A stretch of DNA of 32,750 nt, taken from the NCBI GenBank assembly GCA_017481325.1, contig JAFUPG010000002.1, forward strand, positions 1 through 32,750, in the 5' to 3' direction. Shown piece after piece: positions 25,299-31,688 of the stretch (its first letter is position 1; each line of letters starts with the position of its first letter). Both the position numbers and the translations under genes were made by a program. A model generated the notes under the pieces. It saw only the letters and a program-made list of their open reading frames with translations, was not told where the DNA came from and made no database searches. Origin of the DNA: Oscillospiraceae bacterium. Its GTDB lineage: Bacteria > Bacillota_A > Clostridia > Oscillospirales > Oscillospiraceae.

Positions 25299-26204
25299 TT
25301 ATTCATCCAGCAGCTCGTTTAAGTAGCGGTAACCTGCCAGGAATTTTTCCAGATGGTAGTTCATCACAATGGTGTCCCGACGGGTACATTTTCTGGGCAG
25401 CAGACGCTCAGCAGGAATTTTCAGACCCAGTTGCTCCAGAATTGCCCGATTTTCCAGGGCAATATCGCCCAGACAGTCCATGCCGCAGATGGCCTCCAGC
25501 TCCTGCATCATGCGCTGCACCAATTGGTTGCAGCCGCTTAAGAGGGCTTCTTCGTTTTTTCTGCGGAGGAAACGCTGCTCATGGTAGAGGATCAGCTCCT
25601 GATCCAGACTTCTGACCAGCACCAGATCCTCCGACAGAGCGGGGAAACGCTCCAGCACCACGATCTGCTCTGCCTGCTTCAGCAGCTTGCCCTGCAGCTC
25701 ACGCAGCAGCTGCACGATGCGCCGCTTGTTGCTGTAGGGACGGATCACAATGTTGATCAGCAGGGCGATCAGAATACCGCCCGCCGTAAAGACCACACGG
25801 AGAATGGAATCCCCCAGCAGATCATCCGAAGGGGTCAGGGTAGCGGATAAAAACACCAGGCTGGACAGGGTAATGGCATAGTTGATTTTCAGCCGGTTGC
25901 ACAGCACGATCACTACCAGGATTCCCGTCCCTACCAGCACTGCCGGTGTGGAGTTGGGGAACAGCAGCGCCGCCCCATAGCCCAGCACCGTGCCGCAGAC
26001 CACGCTGACCACCTGGGTCAGACCCTGCCGCAGGGCAGCGGAGATGGAGCGCTCAATGCCCAGCATGGCACCGAAAGCAGCGAAAAACACAGCATCGGTA
26101 TTGTCGGTGATCAGCCGGGAGAGAAGCACGGCAATGGCAACCGACAGGGCAGTTTTCAGAACACGGGAGCCGAAGGGGAAATATTTTCGGATTTTTTTCA
26201 TCAT
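25299..26204 (-). CDS. Aromatic acid exporter (ArAE/FUSC-like) membrane protein
   Basis: 301 residues from the ATG at 26204, preceded by AAAGGAAG at a suitable distance; an ATG at 26201 would serve equally well. The reading frame is open further upstream, but that part has no ribosome site. Residues about 10-165 contain four to five hydrophobic segments (VLKTALSVAIAVLLSRL, VFFAAFGAMLGIE, VVSVVCGTVLGYGAALLF, ILVVIVLCNRL, VVFTAGGILIALLINIVI). The remaining about 130 residues form a soluble helical C-terminal domain ending NYHLEKFLAGYRYLNELL, as in the PF06081 type. Presumed efflux of small aromatic acids; substrate not predictable. Confidence 0.87.
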   Translation of the reverse strand: MMKKIRKYFPFGSRVLKTALSVAIAVLLSRLITDNTDAVFFAAFGAMLGIERSISAALRQGLTQVVSVVCGTVLGYGAALLFPNSTPAVLVGTGILVVIVLCNRLKINYAITLSSLVFLSATLTPSDDLLGDSILRVVFTAGGILIALLINIVIRPYSNKRRIVQLLRELQGKLLKQAEQIVVLERFPALSEDLVLVRSLDQELILYHEQRFLRRKNEEALLSGCNQLVQRMMQELEAICGMDCLGDIALENRAILEQLGLKIPAERLLPRKCTRRDTIVMNYHLEKFLAGYRYLNELLDE

Positions 26205-26322
26205 ATCTCTTCCTTTCGCCCACAGTATAGCAGAATTCTTTGGATTTGCAAGGATTATTTCTGAGGAAAAGCTGTATTTTTTGCAAAATTGTGATAAAAT
26301 GAACCTCCGGAGAGTGATGATT

Positions 26323-26856
26323 ATGTCCATTCGTACAGCCACCGTGGCGGATGTCCCCACCATGCTTGCCATCTATGAAACATTCGTGACCCAAACCGCC
26401 GTCAGCTTTGAATACATCCTGCCCACCGAGGCAGAATTTACCCGTCGCCTGCAGGAGCATATGGCTGTCTACCCCTGGCTGGTCTGGGAGGAAGGGGGAG
26501 AAGTTCTGGGCTACTGCTATGCCGGCCGAGCCTTTGAGCGTGCTGCCTACAGCTGGAATGCCGAGATCTCCTGCTATCTTGCCCCCACCATCCGCCGCAA
26601 GGGCATCGGACGGCAGCTCTATGCCGAGGTGGAGCGCATCCTCACCGCCCAAGGGGTGCAGAAGGTCTTCGCCGTGGTCACCTCTGCCAATATGCCCTCT
26701 GTCCGCTTCCACGAGGCCCTGGGCTACCAACAATGCGCCCTCTTTAAAGAAGTGGGCTACAAGCTGGGCAACTGGTACGACGTCATCTGGCTGGAAAAGC
26801 GCCTAAAAACCGACCCCAACCCCCAAGCATTCCCAAAACCCTGGACAGAGCTTTGA
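26323..26856 (+). CDS. GNAT acetyltransferase, phosphinothricin N-acetyltransferase-like
   Basis: 177 residues from ATG 26323 with CGGAGAG 8 bases upstream. Upstream in-frame ATGs at 26299 and 26317 are less well placed. It opens with SIRTATVADVPTMLAIYETFV, has AVSFEY and EFTRRLQEH, the tryptophan-rich strand WNAEISCYLAP, the acetyl-CoA loop RRKGIGRQLYAEVERIL, and ends NMPSVRFHEALGYQQCALFKEVGYKLGNWYDVIWLEK, the pattern of the PAT/YncA group. Acetylates an amino group of a small molecule or amino acid analogue; the real substrate is unknown. It is divergent from the exporter gene and followed by the repeat mosaic rather than by a recognisable terminator. Confidence 0.9.
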   Translation: MSIRTATVADVPTMLAIYETFVTQTAVSFEYILPTEAEFTRRLQEHMAVYPWLVWEEGGEVLGYCYAGRAFERAAYSWNAEISCYLAPTIRRKGIGRQLYAEVERILTAQGVQKVFAVVTSANMPSVRFHEALGYQQCALFKEVGYKLGNWYDVIWLEKRLKTDPNPQAFPKPWTEL

Positions 26857-26966
26857 GATTAAGGTCAATTTACCGCAGCACCTTAGTGTTGTGAACTAAT
26901 AACGAATGACGAATGACTAAAAACTGAGGTGTGCCTACGGCACGGATTTGGAATATAGATCCCGTC

Positions 26967-26996
26967 AAACAGAAATTTGACGAACTGTTGGCTGCA
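26967..26996. repeat. Direct repeat, copy A
   Basis: Starts AAACAGAAATTTG and ends CTGCA. Matches 27069-27098 at about 25 of 30 positions. The complement of its first 12 bases also occurs at about 129-140. Confidence 0.6.
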
Positions 26997-27010
26997 CTAA
27001 CAATTACCAC

Positions 27011-27040
27011 CGTAGAGCGGGAGCAAGCCCCCGCCCTACG
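27011..27040. repeat. Short imperfect palindrome
   Basis: CGTAG-GCGGG on the left (with one bulged base) pairs with CCCGC-CTACG on the right around an AGCAAGCC loop. REP-like appearance. Confidence 0.5.
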
Positions 27041-27068
27041 ATGTCGTACGGAACTGCAACAGACCGAT

Positions 27069-27098
27069 AAACAGAAATTTGTCGAACAGTTTACCGCA
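27069..27098. repeat. Direct repeat, copy B
   Basis: Starts AAACAGAAATTTG and ends CCGCA; partner of the copy at 26967-26996, about 100 bp away. Confidence 0.6.
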
Positions 27099-27157
27099 GC
27101 CAAAGCCTCCCGTATCAGGAAGGATTTCGTACTATGAGTAAGGTTTCGTATTACGCA

Positions 27158-27290
27158 ATGTCATTGCGAGGAGCGTAGCGACGTGGCAATCTGTATTCTT
27201 AACACCTCCGTTTTGCACCAAATTCCCACATATTTGAAACATTTAGAGAACAGATTGCCACGTCGGGCTTAGCCCTCCTCGCAATGACAT
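27158..27290. mobile_element. 133-bp MITE-like palindrome
   Basis: Left arm 27158-27194 and right arm 27250-27290 are reverse complements over two blocks (ATGTCATTGCGAGGAG and GACGTGGCAATCTGT) interrupted only by a short unpaired tip in each arm, so each arm also has its own small loop. The 55-base centre is AT-rich. Repeats with CATTGCGAG ... GGCAATCT cores are known as dispersed intergenic elements in many bacteria. Confidence 0.7.
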
Positions 27291-27383
27291 GGCTTTTCGG
27301 TAGCCTGTACCTCTATTGGCAATGAGGTTTTGGGCGGAAGCAAACAGTTCGAGAAACATCTATTTGAATTTCGTGCATTTTCC

Positions 27384-27398
27384 ATGGGCGGAGCCCAT
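27384..27398. repeat. Palindromic intergenic repeat, copy 2
   Basis: ATGGGC-GGA-GCCCAT again, in a 32-base stretch (27381-27412) that matches 194-225 with two differences. The two copies are in the same orientation, 27 kb apart. Confidence 0.75.
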
Positions 27399-27497
27399 AC
27401 CTCCGTGATTCATGATGATTCGTTCGTGATTCGTTCCTAAGCTAAATTGACCTTTACTGCCGTAGCATACTGTTGTTTGCCTTTCTCCTGAAAAACG

Positions 27498-27537
27498 AAA
27501 TCGGAAGTGCTCCATCCTGTGAGAGAACTTCCGATTT
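27498..27537. terminator. Terminator of the 77-residue XRE gene
   Basis: AAATCGGAAGT (27498-27508) and ACTTCCGATTT (27527-27537) are perfect 11-bp arms. The minus strand continues CGTTTTTC after the hairpin, and the first arm begins in the stop codon of the XRE gene. The plus strand also has a TTTTATATTTT run, so it may end transcription in both directions. Confidence 0.8.
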
Positions 27538-27770
27538 TATATTTTCTGCCTGGGATAGGGCGCTTTCTCATTCGTCAGCCCCAGAATATAGTCCACAGAG
27601 GTACCATACAGCCCGGCCAGCCGGATCAGAATATCCGAGGGCACATCCCGAAGCCCCCGTTCATACCGGGAGTACTGCGGCTGCTTCATGCCCAGAAACT
27701 CCGCCACCTGCTGCTGGGAAAGATCCCCATCCTCCCGAAGATCCCGCAACCGGGGATAGTAATTTAGCAT
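27537..27770 (-). CDS. Small XRE-family helix-turn-helix regulator
   Basis: 77 residues, nearly all one Cro/C1-type domain: LRDLREDGDLSQQQVAEFLGMKQPQYSRYERGLRDVPSDILIRLAGLYGTSVDYILGL (residues about 8-65), then a short basic tail. Ribosome site AGGAGGG upstream of ATG 27770. It follows the second XRE gene on the same strand, about 60 bases downstream of its stop, with a terminator hairpin between. Target genes unknown. Confidence 0.92.
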   Translation of the reverse strand: MLNYYPRLRDLREDGDLSQQQVAEFLGMKQPQYSRYERGLRDVPSDILIRLAGLYGTSVDYILGLTNEKAPYPRQKI

Positions 27771-27793
27771 ACAATAAATCCCTCCTGATAAAC

Positions 27794-27832
27794 AAACAGA
27801 CGATGTGCCCTATGGGAATGCATCGTCTGTTT
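27794..27832 (-). terminator. Hairpin between the two XRE genes
   Basis: AAACAGACGATG (27794-27805) and CATCGTCTGTTT (27821-27832) are perfect 12-bp arms. On the minus strand it starts in the stop codon of the 105-residue XRE gene and is followed by TGTTTGTTTATC. About 24 bases separate it from the next ATG, so no promoter fits between; read-through or translation-linked control is likely. Confidence 0.75.
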
Positions 27833-28149
27833 TACTCGTTTTCGCTGAGATCAAGAATCAGCTGCATTACGTGCTCTGCTTTCCGGGGAGGGAGCTTGCC
27901 AAGAGCTTCCAAAATTTCAGCACTTTTCTTTGGCGATTTGGAAGCCTTATCAAAGTACTCCATGGGAGAGATGCCAAAATAATCGCAGATATAGAAAAAC
28001 CCGGCCATGGAGGGGAGGGTACGCCGATTTTCGATCTTGTTGATATAGCTTTCGCTCTGTCCCAGAGACAGACTCATATCCCGTGCGGACACGCCCTTTT
28101 CCATCCGCAGCTCTGTCAGCCGCTCCGCAAACCACTGCGCCTGATCCAT
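27832..28149 (-). CDS. XRE-family helix-turn-helix regulator
   Basis: 105 residues. Cro/C1-type HTH at about 8-65 (FAERLTELRMEKGVSARDMSLSLGQSESYINKIENRRTLPSMAGFFYICDYFGISPMEYF), then a helical tail (KSPKKSAEILEALGKLPPRKAEHVMQLILDLSENE) of the kind that mediates dimerisation. ATG 28149 preceded by GGGGGTGATC, close to the ideal anti-Shine-Dalgarno match. It faces away from the small gene and LRR-SLH gene across a region with a consensus promoter and repeated AGGGAATTA-type sites, so it is the likely repressor of that pair and of itself. Confidence 0.92.
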   Translation of the reverse strand: MDQAQWFAERLTELRMEKGVSARDMSLSLGQSESYINKIENRRTLPSMAGFFYICDYFGISPMEYFDKASKSPKKSAEILEALGKLPPRKAEHVMQLILDLSENE

Positions 28150-28174
28150 CCGATCACCCCCTGCTTTTGCATAT

Positions 28175-28188
28175 ATTATAATTCCTTA
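28175..28188 (-). promoter_or_regulatory. Minus-strand -10 and inverted operator half-site
   Basis: The minus strand has TATAAT at plus positions 28175-28180, about 26-31 bases before the XRE start. Overlapping it is TAATTCCTTA (28179-28188), the reverse complement of a TAAGGAATTA site related to the two plus-strand sites at 28201 and 28232. Confidence 0.5.
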
Positions 28189-28200
28189 GGCAAGGAGTTA

Positions 28201-28241
28201 TAGGGAATTATTATCTGTATTTGTCTTGACACAGGGAATTA
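28201..28241. promoter_or_regulatory. Repeated operator candidates
   Basis: TAGGGAATTA (28201-28210) and CAGGGAATTA (28232-28241) are near-identical and 31 bp apart; the second sits in the spacer of the promoter below. With the inverted TAATTCCTTA at 28179 they form three related sites in the divergent intergenic region, as expected for an XRE-family repressor. Confidence 0.55.
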
Positions 28242-28254
28242 AAAGATATATAAT
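28226..28254 (+). promoter_or_regulatory. Consensus sigma-A promoter
   Basis: TTGACA (28226-28231), 17-base spacer, TATAAT (28249-28254): a perfect match to the vegetative consensus. It drives the AT-rich small gene and the LRR-SLH gene, and such strength implies tight control by a repressor. Confidence 0.9.
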
Positions 28255-28350
28255 ATGCATGACGAGGAATTTACGACCTTGAAAAAGGACATTCTATTGA
28301 TAACACTCATCGTTGCGAAATGATATTTCCTCGTTATCGTTCTTTAGGAG

Positions 28351-28443
28351 GTGAGGAATATTCTGCTAGTATTTGAGAAAAAACTTTTATGGATTGCAAA
28401 TGATAGTAACTGGGAGATAATGTATCGTGAAAAAAGAATATGA
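28351..28443 (+). CDS. Possible leader ORF with non-ATG start
   Basis: A near-ideal ribosome site (TTTAGGAGGTGAGG, 28343-28356) has no ATG after it. The frame that lies 8 bases beyond AGGAGG begins ATT CTG (28360) and stays open to TGA 28441-28443, about 27 residues; an in-frame GTG at 28351 is inside the ribosome site. It overlaps the start of the next gene (28427) in another frame, so it could couple translation. Real only if ATT or CTG initiates; otherwise the ribosome site is a remnant. Confidence 0.25.
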   Translation: MRNILLVFEKKLLWIANDSNWEIMYREKRI

Positions 28444-28651
28444 GGATGCATTAAAGAAGATTTATGATGCGGCTAAGAACACGAAAGACCATTATGTGAT
28501 GTGTGTGGATTTAGAAAACAAAGAAAAGCGAAAAGAGATTGTTGATTGGCTAGAAGTAAACGGCTACATACAAAGAGCGGAGGCCTTTGGAAGATCGAAT
28601 ATTCGATGTATAGTAACGGAAAAAACAGTAGAATACTTTGGAGGGAAATAA
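28427..28651 (+). CDS. Small AT-rich protein of unknown function (winged-helix-like)
   Basis: 74 residues from a GTG at 28427; GGGAG lies about 10 bases upstream. The sequence has a charged helix (KKEYEDALKKIYDAAKN), a strand-helix (VMCVDLENKEKRKEIVDWLEVNGYIQRAEAFG) and a final strand (IRCIVTEKTVEYFGGK). The helix-turn-strand pattern ending in a TEKTVEYF-like wing resembles small winged-helix proteins of mobile elements, but I do not recognise the family. Codon use is AT-rich, unlike the genes around it, pointing to acquisition by transfer. Its stop ends one base before the ATG of the LRR-SLH gene, so the two are translationally coupled. Confidence 0.7.
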   Translation: MKKEYEDALKKIYDAAKNTKDHYVMCVDLENKEKRKEIVDWLEVNGYIQRAEAFGRSNIRCIVTEKTVEYFGGK

Positions 28652-28652
28652 T

Positions 28653-30440
28653 ATGAGTAAAATACGTAAAAATTTGATTGTTCTAATTGCGTTAGCACTG
28701 GTATTTTCTATATTTCCTCAACTGGCTACGCCTGTAGAAGCTTCTTCCATTGTTGGTCGTGTTGGCTCTTTGGAATGGATAGTCAACCAATCAGGCGGGG
28801 AGTTAATTATTCAAGGAACAGGAGCAATGCTTGATTATAGCCGGGGAAATCCTGCCCCTTGGAAAAAGTATAGTGAATATGTAGATAGCATCTATATTTT
28901 ACAAGGGATTACCTCAGTTGGAAACTTTGCTTTTGAAGGTTTTGACAATGTGACCGAGGTTTCGTTCCGCGGGGACAGTGTAACAAAAATAGGCGATAGT
29001 GCATTCCATGGTTGCATTAAGCTCGAATCGATATTCATTGGGAATAGTGTTTGGAGAATTGGAGAGAGAGCATTTTATGAATGCGAGAGTTTATCATTTG
29101 TTGATGTCGGTGACGGTGTGGAATCAATAGGGTACTATGCCTTTAATAACTGCAAAAATATGACAGATATATACATCGGAGATAGTGTAAGATTTATTGA
29201 TTCGGGAGCGTTTAATGGCTGTGAAAATATAGAAACAGTAACAATCTCAAATTTGAAGGCCTGGTGTGGGATAGAATTTGTTAATCAAGCCTCAAATCCT
29301 CTACATGAAGGTGCAGCTCTGAGTGAATTAGGTGACCCATATGATGAATTGGTGATTCCTGATGGAATCACTACTATTAAGTCTTATGCATTTTGGGGAT
29401 GCAGTAACGTACTTAGTGTAATAATCCCGGATAGTGTAAGGAAAATAGAGAGCGGTTCTTTGCGTGAATGTTCTAGCTTGGTAAATGTGACAATAGGTAA
29501 TGGCGTGACAAGCATTGAAGACCGGGCGTTTTGGTTTAGTACAAAACTAAAACATGTGCTCTACAAGGGAACGAAGAACCAATGGGATGCCATTCAAAAG
29601 GGAGAGTATACAAGTGAGATAACGGAAGCAATCATCCATTATGCTGCATCGGGTGATGAAGTGTATTGGAGAGGGCCTGAGGAATACAAGTCGCTATGTT
29701 GTACCGTTTGTGATAAGGTCCTTATGCAAGGCTGCATTCATGAAGAGCCAGAGCTAAGAGATGAGATTGTCCCCACATGTACAAAAGACGGATACACAGG
29801 AGATCTATACTGTGCCAATTGCGGTGAATTGATTGAGAATGGAAGAAATATTGATGCGTTGGGTCATCAATATGAGGATGGCAGCTGCATTCGATGCGGC
29901 GAGATATATAATCCCTTCGGCGATGTATCGGAGAGCAGCTACTATTACGATCCCGTCCTCTGGGCGGTGCAGAAGGGCATCACCAACGGCACTACCCCCA
30001 CCACCTTCAGCCCCTATGATCCCTGTACCCGTGGGCAGATCGTCACCTTCCTGTGGCGTGCCTTCGGTTCTCCCGAGCCTGAGAAGGACGAGAACCCCTT
30101 CACCGATGTCCCTGAGAATATGTATTACTACAAGGCCATTCTCTGGGCGGTGGAGCAGGGGATCACCACCGGCACTTCCGCAACCACCTTCTCCCCGGAG
30201 GACACCTGCACCCGTGGTCAGGTTGCCACCTTCCTGTGGAGAGCCTGCGGCAAGCCCGAGCCTCAGGGCAGCGAGAATCCCTTTACCGATGTGCCCGAAA
30301 CTGTCTACTACTACGAGCCCATCCTGTGGGCAGTGGAGAACGGCATCACCAACGGCACCGGTAACGGCAAGTTCTCTCCCGAGGACAGCTGCACCAGAGG
30401 CCAGATCGTCACCTTCCTCTATAGAGCCTTGGCCAAATAA
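28653..30440 (+). CDS. Surface protein with BspA-type leucine-rich repeats and three SLH domains
   Basis: 595 residues from ATG 28653 (GGAGG 8 bases upstream). Signal peptide (1-33, cleavage near VEASS), then about six LRR_5/BspA repeats at about 60-320 (SFAFEGFDNVTEVSF, SAFHGCIKLESIFIG, RAFYECESLSFVDVG, YAFNNCKNMTDIYIG, AFWGCSNVLSVIIP and similar), a cysteine-rich stretch (CTVC, CANC, CIRC; about 350-420) of likely metal-binding nature, and three SLH repeats (about 425-595; each with VLWAV/ILWAV, GTTPTTFSP and CTRGQ). It would bind the wall by SLH and display LRRs to host or microbial partners. The LRR half is AT-rich; from about 29,910 on the SLH half is GC-rich like the rest of the window. 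Confidence 0.92.
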   Translation: MSKIRKNLIVLIALALVFSIFPQLATPVEASSIVGRVGSLEWIVNQSGGELIIQGTGAMLDYSRGNPAPWKKYSEYVDSIYILQGITSVGNFAFEGFDNVTEVSFRGDSVTKIGDSAFHGCIKLESIFIGNSVWRIGERAFYECESLSFVDVGDGVESIGYYAFNNCKNMTDIYIGDSVRFIDSGAFNGCENIETVTISNLKAWCGIEFVNQASNPLHEGAALSELGDPYDELVIPDGITTIKSYAFWGCSNVLSVIIPDSVRKIESGSLRECSSLVNVTIGNGVTSIEDRAFWFSTKLKHVLYKGTKNQWDAIQKGEYTSEITEAIIHYAASGDEVYWRGPEEYKSLCCTVCDKVLMQGCIHEEPELRDEIVPTCTKDGYTGDLYCANCGELIENGRNIDALGHQYEDGSCIRCGEIYNPFGDVSESSYYYDPVLWAVQKGITNGTTPTTFSPYDPCTRGQIVTFLWRAFGSPEPEKDENPFTDVPENMYYYKAILWAVEQGITTGTSATTFSPEDTCTRGQVATFLWRACGKPEPQGSENPFTDVPETVYYYEPILWAVENGITNGTGNGKFSPEDSCTRGQIVTFLYRALAK

Positions 30441-30449
30441 AGAACCCCA

Positions 30450-30483
30450 AACCGCCTCTGACCGGCCAGAGGCGGTTCTTTAT
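30450..30483 (+). terminator. Terminator of the LRR-SLH gene
   Basis: AACCGCCTCTG (30450-30460), loop ACCGGC, CAGAGGCGGTT (30467-30477), then CTTTATAT. Perfect 11-bp stem starting 10 bases after the stop. Confidence 0.9.
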
Positions 30484-30548
30484 ATAGGCGGTTTTTCTCT
30501 TTGTGAATAATCGTCACAGATTGTTCAAAAAATATTTCACATCCACTC

Positions 30549-30577
30549 TTGACTTTACAGAAGGATTGGTGTATATT
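30549..30577 (+). promoter_or_regulatory. Heat-shock operon promoter
   Basis: TTGACT (30549-30554), 17 bases, TATATT (30572-30577). The predicted start near 30584 falls in the left arm of the CIRCE element, the usual arrangement. Confidence 0.85.
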
Positions 30578-30581
30578 TGGT

Positions 30582-30608
30582 TTAGCACTCAGGAGGAAAG
30601 AGTGCTAA
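30582..30608. promoter_or_regulatory. CIRCE operator (HrcA binding site)
   Basis: TTAGCACTC, nine bases, GAGTGCTAA: both arms match the CIRCE consensus exactly. It is bound by HrcA, which represses the operon until heat shock. A further GAGTGCTA occurs at 30623-30630 inside the hrcA ribosome site. Confidence 0.97.
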
Positions 30609-30632
30609 CACCCAACGGAGGAGAGTGCTATT

Positions 30633-31688
30633 ATGGAATTGTCGGAGCGCAAGCAGAAAATTCTGAAGGCCATCGTTGATCTTTATATCCGCACCGCTGA
30701 GCCCGTAGGCTCCAAGACCATCGCCCAGCTGCCGGATATGGATTTCTCCTCCGCTACCATCCGCAATGAGATGGCAGAGCTGACCAACCTGGGCTTTTTG
30801 GAGCAGCCCCACACCTCTGCCGGGCGGATTCCCAGCCCCACGGGCTACCGTTTCTACATCGACCGCCTCATGCAGGACTATCGTCTCAGCGTAGACTAGA
30901 CCCAGTCCATCAATCAGGCCATGGAGCTCCGCATGCAGGAGTTCGACCGGGTCATGAGCAAGGTCGGCAAGCTGGTCTCCCAGCTGACAGACCTTCCTGC
31001 CTACGCCATGACCGCTCGAACGGGCTGCGTCACTGTGCGCCGTTTTGAGGTGCTCCCGGCTGACCGTGGCAGCTTCATTTTAGTGGTCATGACCAGCGAC
31101 GAGACCGTGAAGAACAAGCTCATCAAGCTGCCGATCAATGTCAATGAGACGGATCTGAAGCTGCTCTCCGCTGTTTTGAATGCCAGCCTCACGGAGATCC
31201 CCGCCGAGCAATTCACACCGGAACTTCTGGATCGTGTGAGCCGCAGCGCCGGCGCTGCCGCCGGTCTGATCCCCATTATCGTGGACTATGCCGTCCACGT
31301 GCTGGAGGATTGCGGCAAGAGTCAGGTCTATCTCACCGGCCAGAACCGCCTCTTAGGCCATCCGGAGTATCAGGATCTGGGCAGAGCCCGTCAGATCCTG
31401 GGCGCCCTGGACGAGGACACCATCTCCAATCTGCCTGCCAAGCTGGACCCCAACAGCTCCATGCAGATCTTAGTCGGCCCCGAGAATGTGGCCCAGGAGC
31501 TGAAGGACACCTCTGTAGTGGTCACCCGATTTGACATCGGCGACGGCATGCAGGGCATGATCGGTGTGGTAGGCCCCCAGCGAATGGATTATGCACAGAT
31601 CACCGCCCGCCTCAGCTACTTTGCCGAGGGTCTGGGACGGATGTTTGGAAAACCGGAGCTCCCTTCCGGCAACAAGGAGGAAACCTAA
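30633..31688 (+). CDS. hrcA: Heat-inducible repressor HrcA, with in-frame TAG at codon 89
   Basis: Represses the hrcA-grpE-dnaK operon through CIRCE. The N-terminal winged helix is complete (SERKQKILKAIVDLYIRTAEPVGSKTIA, SATIRNEMAELTNLGFLEQPHTSAGRIPSPTGYRFYIDRLM). At 30897-30899 the frame has TAG (between SVD and TQSINQAM), after which the same frame continues uninterrupted for 262 codons with typical HrcA sequence (KVGKLVSQLT, VILPADRGSFILVV-like, CGKSQVYLTGQNRLL, MIGVVGPQRMDYAQITARLSYF) to TAA. Total length of 351 codons is normal for HrcA. The residue is replaced by E, K or Q in relatives as far as I can judge, each one base from TAG. Read as stop, only 88 residues would be made, lacking the dimerisation part. 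ATG 30633 with GGAGGAGAG upstream. Confidence 0.9.

Larger units (their letters stand above)
26861..27454. mobile_element. Possible non-autonomous element bounded by 12-bp inverted repeats
   Basis: AAGGTCAATTTA at 26861-26872 and TAAATTGACCTT at 27443-27454 are exact reverse complements, 594 bp end to end, with no transposase inside. I found no clear target-site duplication. It could be a MITE-like element or simply a composite of smaller repeats. Confidence 0.4.
26857..27496. repeat. Gene-free mosaic of intergenic repeats
   Basis: About 640 bases without a convincing gene. It holds a 12-bp perfect terminal inverted repeat (26861-26872 with 27443-27454), a direct repeat pair, a small palindrome, a 133-bp long hairpin and a second copy of the palindromic repeat seen near 197. 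Short open frames inside have no ribosome site and no recognisable protein. Confidence 0.8.

Noticed and set aside
25990..26322. Upstream extension of the GNAT frame
   Set aside because: It runs over the exporter gene in the opposite direction; the ATG at 26323 has its own ribosome site.
26931..27137. 68-codon plus-strand frame in the repeat region
   Set aside because: It lies on two direct repeats and a palindrome, lacks a ribosome site and resembles no protein.
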